Source of the DNA: Flavobacteriia bacterium
GTDB lineage: Bacteria; Bacteroidota; Bacteroidia; Flavobacteriales; Flavobacteriaceae
Reading direction: 5' to 3'
Assembly: GCA_003973375.1 (NCBI GenBank)
Contig: QNYL01000086.1
Span: 1-15,248, forward strand
Length of the DNA stretch: 15,248 nt
Shown here: one piece after another, positions 1-8,900 of the stretch
Numbering within the stretch: position 1 is the stretch's first letter
How the letters are laid out: every line of letters starts with the position of its first letter
Made by a program: the position numbers and the translations under genes
Notes under the pieces: model-generated
The model's database searches: none
What the model was told of the DNA's origin: nothing
What the model saw: only the letters and a program-made list of their open reading frames with translations

Positions 1-203
1 TATATAAACTTGGTGAAAACGGAGAGCAACTTTATGACAGTCTGGGAAACAAGGTAATTGAGAATTACCATCGTTTTATTCCCGACCTGCAAGACGGTTC
101 AACCTGGATTGCTATGGGTTATATCTTTTTTGGAATTATCATTCTTATAATACTGGAATGGTATGGCAGAAACACTAAATCGAAAGTAAAACCTAAACTG
201 TAG
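1..203 (+). CDS. C-terminal fragment of a probable DUF368 (PopT-like) membrane protein
   Basis: The open frame enters from the left edge (codons in phase with position 3) and stops at TAG 201-203, leaving 66 residues. A polar stretch (YKLGENGEQLYDSLGNKV...) is followed by one hydrophobic helix (roughly residues 35-54 of the fragment, starting WIAMGYIFF) and a short basic tail, KSKVKPKL. This layout, a soluble loop then a last membrane helix just before a Lys-rich end, resembles the C-terminus of DUF368 proteins in flavobacteria, and I recall such genes next to aroE in that group. DUF368 proteins (PopT) have been implicated in returning undecaprenyl phosphate across the membrane. The assignment is inference, because the diagnostic N-terminal repeats lie outside the window; another polytopic membrane protein is possible. 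Confidence 0.55.
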   Translation, partial: YKLGENGEQLYDSLGNKVIENYHRFIPDLQDGSTWIAMGYIFFGIIILIILEWYGRNTKSKVKPKL

Positions 204-207
204 TTTT

Positions 208-966
208 GTGGAAACTGAAAAAGAACACATTTATGCCTTACTGGGAAGGAATATTTCCTATTCGTTTTCAAGAACATACTTTACCGAAAAATTTAAAAGA
301 TCAGGTTTAAAGGATCATTTTTATGTAAATTTTGACCTTCCTGAGATCTCACAACTGCCCGCAATTTTAGATCAGTATAAAGGTAAATTAAAAGGTTTTA
401 ATGTAACCATACCCTATAAGCAGGATATTTTTCATTTTCTTGATGAGGTTAGTCCGGATGCCAGAGAGATCGGTGCTGTTAATGTGGTCAAAATATTAAA
501 AAATGGAAATCTAAAAGGTTTTAATACGGATAGTTATGGCTTTGAGAATTCTATTAAACCTTTGTTGAGATCGTTTCATAAAAAGGCACTTATTTTAGGT
601 ACAGGCGGAGCTTCAAAAGCGGTTTCATTTGTTCTCGATAAACTGGGAATGGAATATTTATATGTTTCGAGAAGATCAAACCAGGGTTCCGGTTCAATTA
701 CTTATAAAGATCTTTCCGCTGAGGTTTTAAATGATTACCCGGTTATCATCAATGCAACTCCGGTAGGAACCTTCCCTGATATTGAAAAAACTCCGGATAT
801 TCCTTATAATCTGTTAACTTCGAGGCATCTACTCTATGATCTGATTTACAATCCATCCATGACCTCCTTTTTAAAGCAGGGAAAATCGAGAGGAGCAACA
901 ATAAAGAACGGACTCAAAATGCTGGAATTTCAGGCTGAAAAGGCCTGGGAAATATGGAATTCTTAA
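208..966 (+). CDS. aroE: Shikimate dehydrogenase AroE
   Basis: Catalyses NADPH-dependent reduction of 3-dehydroshikimate to shikimate in the cytosolic pathway to chorismate and the aromatic amino acids. The substrate site is visible as SYSFS at residues 17-21, NVTIPYK at 65-71 with the catalytic Lys71, and NTD at 106-108 with the catalytic Asp108. The NADP fold follows: GTGGASK at 131-137, NATPVGTFP at 182-190 and YDLIYNP at 210-216. The C-terminal NGLKML..QAEKAWEIW helix (234-250) is also family-typical. At 252 aa it is slightly short relative to the roughly 270 aa of E. coli AroE, as is usual in Bacteroidota. The start is a GTG 4 nt after the upstream stop; it fits the family, whose proteins begin a few residues before the xLxGxxISYSFS segment. 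It is probably co-transcribed with the preceding gene. Confidence 0.95.
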   Translation: METEKEHIYALLGRNISYSFSRTYFTEKFKRSGLKDHFYVNFDLPEISQLPAILDQYKGKLKGFNVTIPYKQDIFHFLDEVSPDAREIGAVNVVKILKNGNLKGFNTDSYGFENSIKPLLRSFHKKALILGTGGASKAVSFVLDKLGMEYLYVSRRSNQGSGSITYKDLSAEVLNDYPVIINATPVGTFPDIEKTPDIPYNLLTSRHLLYDLIYNPSMTSFLKQGKSRGATIKNGLKMLEFQAEKAWEIWNS

Positions 967-983
967 ATTTTTATTAACTTGCG

Positions 984-991
984 TACCTTTG
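984..991 (+). promoter_or_regulatory. Candidate Bacteroidota promoter -7 element upstream of the DUF349 gene
   Basis: TACCTTTG matches the Bacteroidota -7 consensus TAnnTTTG and lies about 100 nt before the ATG at 1091. No convincing TTG -33 box is seen about 19 nt upstream. If used, it would give a leader of roughly 90 nt. Confidence 0.45.
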
Positions 992-1090
992 TAAAATAAA
1001 TCATCTATTTTTACAAAAATTTTATGAAAAAATACTTTACGGGTAGGCTTCATAAAATAGTAAAATAGTTAGAACCTTAAACATTATAAG

Positions 1091-3307
1091 ATGTTAGACG
1101 AGAATATTGAGAACTTATCTGAAGAATCTGTAGAAAAGAATAAAAAGCAGGAAGAAGTTAAAAATGAAAGTCCTATAAAAAAGACAAAGCCTGAAAAAGA
1201 GGAAACAAAAGCAGAGGATGTTAAAACTGAATCTGTTGAAAAGAATGAAGTTCAGGAGGAAGTTGCAGAAACAGAAGATAAAACTCAAGTAGAAGCTGAA
1301 AAAGTTGAAGAAACAAAAGAAGTTACTGAGGAGCCTGAAAAGGAAATTATCGAAGAAGTTAAAGAAGAAGTAGCTGAAGCTGAGGTTAAGGCTGAAGAAG
1401 TAGTTTCTAATAAGGAAGAATCTGTAGAAGAGGAAGAGGAAACAGTTGTTGTTAAAGGGGAAAAATCTGTTGAGAAGAAAGAAGACACTGTTCCAAAAAA
1501 CGAAGAGTTAGAAAAGGAAGCAGAATCAGAGGAGGCTCTTGAAGATAGTAAAGAAGAAGAGAAAAAAGAGAAAGTAAAAGCGAAAGAGGATCTTCCACAC
1601 ACCGATTATTCTAAATTAAGTCTGGAAGAACTCGCTGCAGAATTTGAAACTTTACTGGCAAGTTTTTCAGTAAAGGATCTCAGAAATCATTTTGAGGAGA
1701 TTAAATCAAATTTTAATAAAAAATACAACAATCTTGTTGCCGAAAAGAAAGCTGAATTTGTAAAAGAAGGAGGTAAGGAAGAAGATTTTATCTTTGTAGA
1801 ACCTGTAAAATCAAAGTTTTTCAGTCTTTTAAAAGAATTTAAAAGAAAGCGCCAGCTGTACTACAAACAGATTGAAAAGGAGCAACAGGAAAACCTCGAA
1901 ATGCGTTTGGATCTTATCGATAGATTAAAAAATCTGATTGATAACGGCAATCCTTCATCTATGTATAAGGAATTTAAAGAATTGCAAAATGAGTGGCGTA
2001 ATGTAGGGCAAATTCCACGTGCAAAGTACAATGATGTATGGCAAACCTATCACCATCATGTTGAGCGTTTCTATGATTTACTGCATTTGAACAAAGAGTT
2101 CAGAGACCTTGATTTTAAACATAATTTTGAAGAAAAATCAAAACTGGTAGAGAAAGCTGAAAAATTGGCAGAATCTGAAGATATTGACAAGGCTTTCAGA
2201 GAATTACAGGTTTTGCACAGAATGTGGAAAGAAGATATCGGACCGGTAGCACGTGAACATCGTGAAGAGATTTGGAACCGATTTAGCGAGGCAACTAAAA
2301 AGATACATCACAAACGTCATCTTTATCAAAAAGAACTCGAATCTAAACTTGAAGAGAACATCCAGAAAAAGATGGATGTTATAGAAAAGATCAAAAATAT
2401 TGCGGTAGATGAGATCAATTCACATAAAGCCTGGCAGGATGCTATTAAACAGGTTGAAAAATTCAGAGAAGAGTTTTTTAATGTAGGTAAGGTGCCTGGA
2501 AGTAAAAGTGAAGCGATTTGGAAACATTTTAAAGAAGCAACAAGAAATTTTAATCGTGCAAAAAATTCTTTCTACAAGAGAATAAAAAGTGAGCAGGTTG
2601 AGAACCTGACTAAAAAATTGCATCTCGTAGAGCAGGCAGAATCATTAAAAGATAGTGATGACTGGGATACAGTAACGGATATCTTTAAAAAGATTCAGTC
2701 AGACTGGAAGAAGATAGGTCATGTGCCTAAAAAAGATTCTGATAAGATCTGGAAACGTTTTAAAGATGCCTGTAATCATTATTTTGACAGATTACATGAA
2801 AGACAGGATGATGTGGATAAGGAAATGATCGATGTTTTGAATAAGAAAAAAGAATTGCTGAATAATCTGAAGGAAAAAGTAAAAGAAGAAGTTGAGGTTA
2901 CCCTGGAAGAGATCAACGAAAGTATTTCTGAATGGAGATCTGCAGGTAGATTACCTTCTAAAATGAGTCATATTGAAGCTAAATTCAACAAAACTCTGGA
3001 AGCAATTTATAAAAAACTGAATATTGATAAGGACGAAGCCTCTTTTCTGAAATTCAAAAATATTGTCGATTCTTACCTTGATCAGAATGATACACGCAGG
3101 CTTGACGGGGAGCAGATGTTTGTTCGAAAAAAAATGGATGAACTAACCCGCGAGATCAAGCAGCTTGAAAATAATGTAAGCTTTATATCTAATATTTCTG
3201 AAGACAACCCATTGGTTAAGAATGTTTTAAATAATATAGAGAATTATAAAAAGGAACTTGCCCAGTGGAAAAAGAAAATGGATTATCTAAGGCGACTGGA
3301 TTATTAA
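1091..3307 (+). CDS. DUF349 repeat protein with acidic low-complexity N-terminus
   Basis: A 738-residue, strongly charged, predicted soluble protein with no signal peptide or membrane segment. Residues 1 to about 167 are a Glu/Lys/Val-rich low-complexity region with imperfect internal repeats (ESVEKN occurs at 12-17 and 48-53). From about 290 on there are five divergent repeats of the DUF349 type, each with a W..xG.(v/l)P core and then an aromatic/basic helix: EWRNVGQIP (301-309), MWKEDIGPV (378-386), EFFNVGKVP (461-469), DWKKIGHVP (538-546) and EWRSAGRLP (614-622). A coiled-coil-like tail ends the protein (about 675-738). DUF349 proteins are widespread in Bacteroidota. As far as I know their molecular role is not settled, so I assign none. 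The gene is a single transcription unit with a candidate promoter and a terminator. Confidence 0.9.
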   Translation: MLDENIENLSEESVEKNKKQEEVKNESPIKKTKPEKEETKAEDVKTESVEKNEVQEEVAETEDKTQVEAEKVEETKEVTEEPEKEIIEEVKEEVAEAEVKAEEVVSNKEESVEEEEETVVVKGEKSVEKKEDTVPKNEELEKEAESEEALEDSKEEEKKEKVKAKEDLPHTDYSKLSLEELAAEFETLLASFSVKDLRNHFEEIKSNFNKKYNNLVAEKKAEFVKEGGKEEDFIFVEPVKSKFFSLLKEFKRKRQLYYKQIEKEQQENLEMRLDLIDRLKNLIDNGNPSSMYKEFKELQNEWRNVGQIPRAKYNDVWQTYHHHVERFYDLLHLNKEFRDLDFKHNFEEKSKLVEKAEKLAESEDIDKAFRELQVLHRMWKEDIGPVAREHREEIWNRFSEATKKIHHKRHLYQKELESKLEENIQKKMDVIEKIKNIAVDEINSHKAWQDAIKQVEKFREEFFNVGKVPGSKSEAIWKHFKEATRNFNRAKNSFYKRIKSEQVENLTKKLHLVEQAESLKDSDDWDTVTDIFKKIQSDWKKIGHVPKKDSDKIWKRFKDACNHYFDRLHERQDDVDKEMIDVLNKKKELLNNLKEKVKEEVEVTLEEINESISEWRSAGRLPSKMSHIEAKFNKTLEAIYKKLNIDKDEASFLKFKNIVDSYLDQNDTRRLDGEQMFVRKKMDELTREIKQLENNVSFISNISEDNPLVKNVLNNIENYKKELAQWKKKMDYLRRLDY

Positions 3308-3318
3308 AACTTATAAAG

Positions 3319-3344
3319 ATCCTGCTTTAACGGCAGGATTTTTT
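3319..3344 (+). terminator. Rho-independent terminator after the DUF349 gene
   Basis: ATCCTGC (3319-3325) pairs perfectly with GCAGGAT (3333-3339) around a 7-nt loop, and the stem runs into a T-tract (3339-3344, then GTTTT). It lies 12 nt past the stop codon. This is a textbook intrinsic terminator and separates the gene from ettA. Confidence 0.9.
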
Positions 3345-3389
3345 GTTTTATACCGATAGGCAATTAAAACAACAACTGATATTTCTTAG

Positions 3390-3397
3390 TATATTTG
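3390..3397 (+). promoter_or_regulatory. Candidate Bacteroidota promoter -7 element for ettA-nudK
   Basis: TATATTTG fits the TAnnTTTG -7 consensus and lies 18 nt before the ettA ATG, just after the upstream terminator. The position is right for a short-leader promoter. No TTG is present at the expected -33 position, so the call rests on the -7 element and context. Confidence 0.5.
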
Positions 3398-3415
3398 TAA
3401 ATAAAAATTATAAAA

Positions 3416-5107
3416 ATGGCAGACGATAAAAAAGTGATATTTTCAATGAGTGGGGTTAGCAAAACCTTTCAAGGAGCTAACAAACCTGTTCTTAAAAATA
3501 TATATCTCAGTTTCTTTTATGGAGCTAAAATTGGAATCCTGGGTCTAAACGGATCGGGTAAATCGACATTGTTAAAGATCATTGCCGGGATAGAGAAAAA
3601 TTACCAGGGAGATGTGGTCTTTTCAAGAGATTATTCTGTGGGCTATCTGCCTCAGGAACCTAAACTGGATAATGATAAACTGGTAATTGATATCATAAAA
3701 GAAGGAGTGAGTGAGATCACGGATATTTTAAAGGAATACAATAAGATCAATGATATGTTTGGTCTGGAAGAAGTCTATTCTGATGCGGATAAGATGGAAA
3801 AGCTGATGAACCGTCAGGCGGAATTACAGGATAAGATCGATGCAACCAATGCCTGGGATCTCGATACCAAATTAGAGATTGCCATGGATGCTTTAAGAAC
3901 ACCTGAAGGTGATACACCGATCAAAAATTTATCCGGTGGGGAACGAAGAAGGGTGGCACTTTGCCGTTTGTTACTTCAGGAACCTGATGTGCTTTTGCTG
4001 GATGAGCCTACCAACCATCTCGATGCTGAGTCGGTTTTATGGCTCGAACACCACTTATCACAATACAAAGGAACCGTTATAGCCGTTACACACGACAGAT
4101 ATTTTCTGGACAATGTAGCAGGATGGATTCTTGAGTTAGACAGAGGAGAGGGAATTCCCTGGAAAGGAAATTATTCCTCCTGGCTGGAACAGAAATCATC
4201 AAGACTGGCACAAGAAGAAAAATCGGCTTCAAAAAGGCAAAAAACGCTGCAACGGGAACTGGAATGGGTACGTATGTCGCCAAAAGGGAGACATGCCAAA
4301 TCGAAAGCGAGATTATCAAATTATAACAATTTGCTTAATGAAGATATGAAGCAAAAAGAAGAAAAGCTTGAGATCTATATTCCGAACGGGCCAAGGCTTG
4401 GAAACAAAGTTATCGAGGCAAAAGGAGTTGCTAAAGCTTATGGAGATAAACTGCTTTATGAGGATTTAAATTTCAATCTTCCTCCCAACGGAATTGTTGG
4501 GGTTATTGGTCCGAATGGTGCAGGTAAAACCACTATTTTTAAGATGATCATGGGAGAAGAGACTCCGGATAAAGGAGAATTTAATATAGGTGATACGGTT
4601 AAAATAGCCTATGTTGATCAGGCGCATGCCAATATTGATCCGGAGAAATCGATCTGGGAAAATTTTTCTGATGGTCAGGAACTGATCATGATGGGAGGGA
4701 AGCAGGTAAATTCAAGAGCTTACTTAAGCAGGTTCAATTTTAGCGGATCCGAACAAAGCAAGACGGTAAATAAACTTTCCGGTGGAGAAAGAAACCGTTT
4801 GCATTTGGCGATGACACTGCGGGAAGAAGGGAATGTTCTTTTGCTGGATGAGCCTACCAATGATCTGGATATCAATACGCTGAGAGCATTAGAAGACGGA
4901 CTTGAAAGTTTTGCAGGATGCGCTGTGGTTATTTCACACGACAGATGGTTCCTTGACAGGATATGTACTCATATCCTTGCTTTTGAAGGTGATTCTCAGG
5001 TATATTATTTTGAAGGAAGTTTCTCTGAATACGAGGAGAACAAGCAGAAAAGATTGGGTAAGGAAGTAACACCGAAACGAATTAAATATAAAAAACTGAT
5101 CAGATAA
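3416..5107 (+). CDS. ettA: Energy-dependent translational throttle protein EttA (ABC-F ATPase)
   Basis: A cytosolic ABC-F protein that binds the ribosomal E site and couples the first elongation step to ATP/ADP status. It has two ABC cassettes and no membrane domain. Cassette 1 has Walker [10 protein letters not shown] (43-51), signature LSGGE (172-176) and Walker [12 protein letters not shown] (193-203). Cassette 2 has Walker [10 protein letters not shown] (365-373), LSGGE (454-458) and [11 protein letters not shown] (475-485). The linker (about 250-320), with [15 protein letters not shown] and ELEWVR..PKGR..KSKARL, and the C-terminal PKRIKYKK match E. coli EttA nearly word for word from memory, which separates it from Uup, YheS and resistance-type ABC-F proteins. 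Length (563 aa) is close to E. coli EttA (555 aa). Both Walker B motifs keep the catalytic Glu. nudK starts 4 nt downstream, so the two are probably one operon. Confidence 0.95.
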   Translation: MADDKKVIFSMSGVSKTFQGANKPVLKNIYLSFFYGAKIGILGLNGSGKSTLLKIIAGIEKNYQGDVVFSRDYSVGYLPQEPKLDNDKLVIDIIKEGVSEITDILKEYNKINDMFGLEEVYSDADKMEKLMNRQAELQDKIDATNAWDLDTKLEIAMDALRTPEGDTPIKNLSGGERRRVALCRLLLQEPDVLLLDEPTNHLDAESVLWLEHHLSQYKGTVIAVTHDRYFLDNVAGWILELDRGEGIPWKGNYSSWLEQKSSRLAQEEKSASKRQKTLQRELEWVRMSPKGRHAKSKARLSNYNNLLNEDMKQKEEKLEIYIPNGPRLGNKVIEAKGVAKAYGDKLLYEDLNFNLPPNGIVGVIGPNGAGKTTIFKMIMGEETPDKGEFNIGDTVKIAYVDQAHANIDPEKSIWENFSDGQELIMMGGKQVNSRAYLSRFNFSGSEQSKTVNKLSGGERNRLHLAMTLREEGNVLLLDEPTNDLDINTLRALEDGLESFAGCAVVISHDRWFLDRICTHILAFEGDSQVYYFEGSFSEYEENKQKRLGKEVTPKRIKYKKLIR

Positions 5108-5111
5108 CTTT

Positions 5112-5693
5112 ATGAATCCTAAGATAAAGAATATAACAACCAAGGTTCTTTCCGATAACTGGTACACCTTAAATAAAATAGAATTTGATTATTTAATGCC
5201 TGATGGGACCTGGGTGCGACAAGCACGGGAGAGTTATGACAGGGGAAACGGAGCTACTATTCTGATGTACAATACTCAAAAGAAAACGGTTATTCTGATC
5301 AAGCAATTCAGAATGCCGTCTTATGTTAACGGAAATAAAACAGGTGTAATCATTGAGACCTGTGCCGGACTTCTGGATGGAGATGATCCTGAGGTTTGTG
5401 TTAAAAAAGAAGCTTTGGAAGAAACCGGTATCAAGATTGAAAATGTTAAGAAGGTTTTTGAGGCCTATATGTCGCCAGGAGCTGTTACCGAGATCATTCA
5501 CTTTTTTATTGGAGAATACGATGACAGCATGAAAATTACTTCCGGAGGAGGTTTGGTAGAAGAACATGAAGATATCGAGGTAATGGAAATCCCTTTTCAG
5601 GAAGCCTTCAAAATGATTGGCTCAGGTGAAATTAAAGATGCAAAAACCATTATGCTTTTACAGCATCTGGCGCTGTTAAATATCATGGATTGA
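5112..5693 (+). CDS. nudK: Nudix hydrolase NudK (GDP-mannose pyrophosphatase type)
   Basis: A 193-aa cytosolic Nudix hydrolase. E. coli NudK (191 aa) cleaves GDP-mannose, and more weakly other nucleotide sugars, to GMP and sugar phosphate. From memory the similarity to NudK runs along the whole chain: SDNWYTL near the N-terminus, [21 protein letters not shown], the Nudix box [21 protein letters not shown] with the metal-binding EALEE, then [24 protein letters not shown] and a final MD. The box has Lys-Glu where the consensus has Arg-Glu, as in NudK itself. It follows ettA by 4 nt and presumably shares its promoter. A role in recycling GDP-mannose fits an organism with an exopolysaccharide locus, but substrate is inferred from homology only; an ADP-ribose-type specificity is the alternative. 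Confidence 0.9.
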   Translation: MNPKIKNITTKVLSDNWYTLNKIEFDYLMPDGTWVRQARESYDRGNGATILMYNTQKKTVILIKQFRMPSYVNGNKTGVIIETCAGLLDGDDPEVCVKKEALEETGIKIENVKKVFEAYMSPGAVTEIIHFFIGEYDDSMKITSGGGLVEEHEDIEVMEIPFQEAFKMIGSGEIKDAKTIMLLQHLALLNIMD

Positions 5694-5709
5694 TTTGCAA
5701 TCATTTTTT
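5688..5709 (+). terminator. Possible weak terminator overlapping the nudK stop
   Basis: GATTG (5688-5692) pairs with CAATC (5698-5702) around a 5-nt loop, followed by A and six T residues. The stem is only 5 bp and AT-rich and overlaps the TGA stop (5691-5693), so it is a weak candidate. Confidence 0.4.
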
Positions 5710-5744
5710 ATTTATACGGGTAAGATCTAACCTGGATAATTCAC

Positions 5745-5838
5745 AAATTTTGAATGTGCAGATACAAGGCGTCTAACTTTGCAGATATACTATTGTATCT
5801 CAAAAGTTAGCAACGCAGTAGATGCTTGCTCAAAATTT
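5745..5838. repeat. Roughly 94-bp imperfect palindrome in the convergent nudK/secA gap
   Basis: The ends are perfect 9-bp inverted repeats: AAATTTTGA (5745-5753) and TCAAAATTT (5830-5838). The centre is a strong hairpin: CTAACTTT (5773-5780) pairs with AAAGTTAG (5803-5810), then a 2x2 internal loop, then AGATATA (5783-5789) with TGTATCT (5794-5800, one G-T pair), closing on a 4-nt loop. Between the two tiers GCA and GCGT on the left can partly pair with ACGC and TGC on the right. There is no coding frame. The structure suggests a small non-autonomous palindromic repeat or a bidirectional terminator between two converging genes. I see no second copy in this window. Confidence 0.6.
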
Positions 5839-5948
5839 AAACAATAGCCCAATATTTAGGCTAAAATAAATTTGAAAATTTTCATCATAAAATATTGATG
5901 TTGAGTAAATTGGCGCAAAAAATATTAGCTTGCGGTGAATTTTTCGGG

Positions 5949-8900
5949 CTAATCTTCATCAACCAACACCCATTGTCCTTTTTCGATCAATGGAATTGCC
6001 TGTTTGTATTTAACAGTTTTACTTTCCCCATTCATTATATTTTTTATGGTAACACGCTCATTTCTGCCAATTTTTCTCTTTTCTCTAACGATGGTTTCGG
6101 TAACCTGAGGCTGAGAGAAATCGTTGGTTTGTGTATCCTGAGTCGGACTGTTGAACTCAGCTTTGGTAAGCTGAACTTTTTCTCTCTTGGTTTCACGCGC
6201 CTGAGAAATCTGCTGTTGCGGATTCTGATTGGGTAGTTCTCCTTTAAATAAGAAAGATAATACATCCTTATTTACTTTATCAAGCATACTTCTAAACAAT
6301 TCAAAGGCTTCGAACTTATAGATCAGTAAAGGATCTTTTTGCTCGTAGGTTGCATTTTGAACCGATTGTTTCAGTTCGTCCATCTGACGCAGGTGATTTT
6401 TCCAAGCATCATCAATAATAGAGAGCGTGATGTTCTTTTCAAAATCAGTAATCAGTTGTTTACCCTCGCTTTCATAAGCGTCTTTCAGGTTTGTGATTAC
6501 CTGTAGGGTTTTAATACCATCGGTAAACGGAACCATGATCCTTTCGTAACGATCCCCCTGATTTTCATAAACATCCTTGATCACAGGATAAGCAGCTATA
6601 GCATTATGTTCAATTCTTTTTTGATAATGTTTATAAACAATATCGAAAAGTTCATCGATTAAAACCTGTTCATCTTTTTCTTCAAATTCTTCTTTTGTAA
6701 AAGGAGAAGTTGTGGAAGAAAATCTGATCAGTTCAAACTCAAAATTACTGTAATCATTATTGGATTTATTTTCAGTAACGATATTTTCACAGGTCTCATA
6801 GATCATATTTACAATATCGATCTGTAATCTTTCACCATAAAGCGCATGACGGCGACGTTTATAGATTACTTCACGTTGAGCGTTCATGATATCATCATAC
6901 TCCAGCAATCTTTTTCTGATACCAAAGTTATTCTCTTCAACTTTTTTCTGAGCACGCTCAATAGATTTAGAGATCATAGAGTGCTGGATTACTTCTCCTT
7001 CTTTTAATCCCATTTTATCCATCATCTTGGCGATTCTTTCCGATCCGAACAAGCGCATCAGGTTATCTTCCAAAGAAACGTAGAACTGAGAAGATCCCGG
7101 ATCTCCCTGTCTACCGGCACGACCTCGTAACTGACGGTCAACCCTTCGGGAATCATGACGTTCTGTACCGATGATTGCAAGTCCGCCGGCCTCAACCACT
7201 TCTTTACTCAGTTTGATGTCGGTACCACGACCTGCCATGTTTGTGGCAATGGTTACCACACCGGGTTGTCCGGCCATAGCTACAATATCAGCTTCTTTTT
7301 TATGAAGTTTAGCGTTCAGTACATTGTGCGGTATCTTTTTGATCGATAATAATTTGGAAAGTAATTCAGAGATCTCTACTGAGGTTGTACCTACAAGCAC
7401 CGGTCTTTTCTGATTTACCAAAGCTTCTATTTCATCGATTACGGCATTGTATTTTTCACGTTTGGTTTTATAAATTAAATCCTCACGATCATCCCTGATT
7501 AATGGTTTGTTGGTTGGGATCTCAACCACATCCAGTTTGTAGATCTCCCATAATTCACCGGCTTCCGTTACTGCAGTACCCGTCATACCAGATAATTTTC
7601 GGTACATCCTGAAATAATTCTGCAAAGTGATGGTAGCATAGGTTTGCGTGGCATCCTCGATCTTTACATTTTCCTTGGCTTCAATGGCCTGGTGTAATCC
7701 GTCAGAATATCTACGGCCATCCATTACACGGCCTGTTTGCTCATCAACGATCTTAACCTGATCATCAATAATTACATATTCAACATCTTTTTCAAATAAG
7801 GTATAGGCTTTAAGTAATTGATTTAGAGTGTGAATACGTTCACTTTTGATGCTGAAATCTCTAAAAAGTTCTTCTTTTGCTGCCGTTTTCTCTTCCGGAG
7901 TAATCTCTTCATTCTCAATTCTTGCAATTTCAGTACCGATATCGGGCAGAACGAAGAATTGATCCTCATGATTACTTTCAGATAAGTAGGCAATACCTTT
8001 ATCGGTAAGATCGATAGAATTATTCTTTTCATCGATTACAAAATAGAGTTCTTCATCGATCTTAGGCATCTCACGGTTGTTGTCCTGCATATAAAAGTTC
8101 TCAGTCTTTTGAACCAGCTGTTTGATTCCTTCCTGACTTAAATATTTGATGAGGGCTTTATTTTTAGGTAAACCTCTATAAACACGGTATAATAAAAAGG
8201 CTCCTTCTTTTGTGTTGCCTGAACTGATCAGTTTTTTGGCTTCCGCCAGAATTCCCGTAAGATATTTTTGTTGTTTTTTAACGATATCTTCCACTTTGGG
8301 CTTCAGCTCATTAAATTCGTGACGATCGCCTTGAGGAGTAGCACCGGAAATGATCAGAGGGGTACGGGCATCATCGATCAAAACTGAGTCAACCTCATCA
8401 ATAATTGTAAAGTTATGAGGGCGTTGTACCAGATCTCCTGGGGTATGCGCCATATTATCCCGCAGATAATCAAAACCAAATTCGTTATTGGTACCGTAGG
8501 TAATATCTGCATTGTAAGCACTTCTTCGCTCTTCTGAATTAGGCTGATGGTTGTCGATACAGTCTACTCTTAAACCGTGGAATTCGAAGATAGGTCCCAT
8601 CCACGCAGCATCCCTTTTTGCAAGATAATCGTTAACAGTTACTACGTGTACGCCTTTTCCGGTAAGAGCATTCAGATAGATAGGCAGCGTTGCCACCAGA
8701 GTTTTTCCTTCCCCCGTCATCATCTCTGCAATTTTCCCCTGATGTAATACAGATCCACCGATCAGCTGTACATCATAATGAACCATATCCCAAGTAATGG
8801 GTTTTCCGGCAGCATCCCAGGAATTATTCCAGATCGCATATTCATCTTCAAGGTTTACATAATCTTTTGTTCCCGATAATTCCCGGTCGTAAGGAGTTGC

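Noticed and set aside
1285..1602. Minus-strand open frame of 105 codons, Ser/Thr-rich
   Set aside because: It is the antisense of the Glu/Lys-rich low-complexity part of the DUF349 gene; GAA/GAG codons read backwards give Ser/Phe/Leu runs. No conserved features.
5193..5567. Minus-strand open frame of 124 codons inside nudK
   Set aside because: Antisense shadow of a full-length, conserved Nudix gene.
5845..5863. TAGCC/GGCTA inverted repeat next to the 94-bp palindrome
   Set aside because: A 5-bp stem with a 9-nt loop in AT-rich DNA is easily due to chance; not listed as a separate feature.
5914..5934. Short inverted repeat CGCAA/TTGCG after secA as a terminator
   Set aside because: Only 5 bp with an 11-nt loop and no following T-tract on the secA strand; not enough for a terminator call.
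5895..6236. Plus-strand open frame of 113 codons at the 3' end of secA
   Set aside because: It lies almost wholly antisense to the well-supported secA C-terminus, has no recognisable domain and no promoter pattern.
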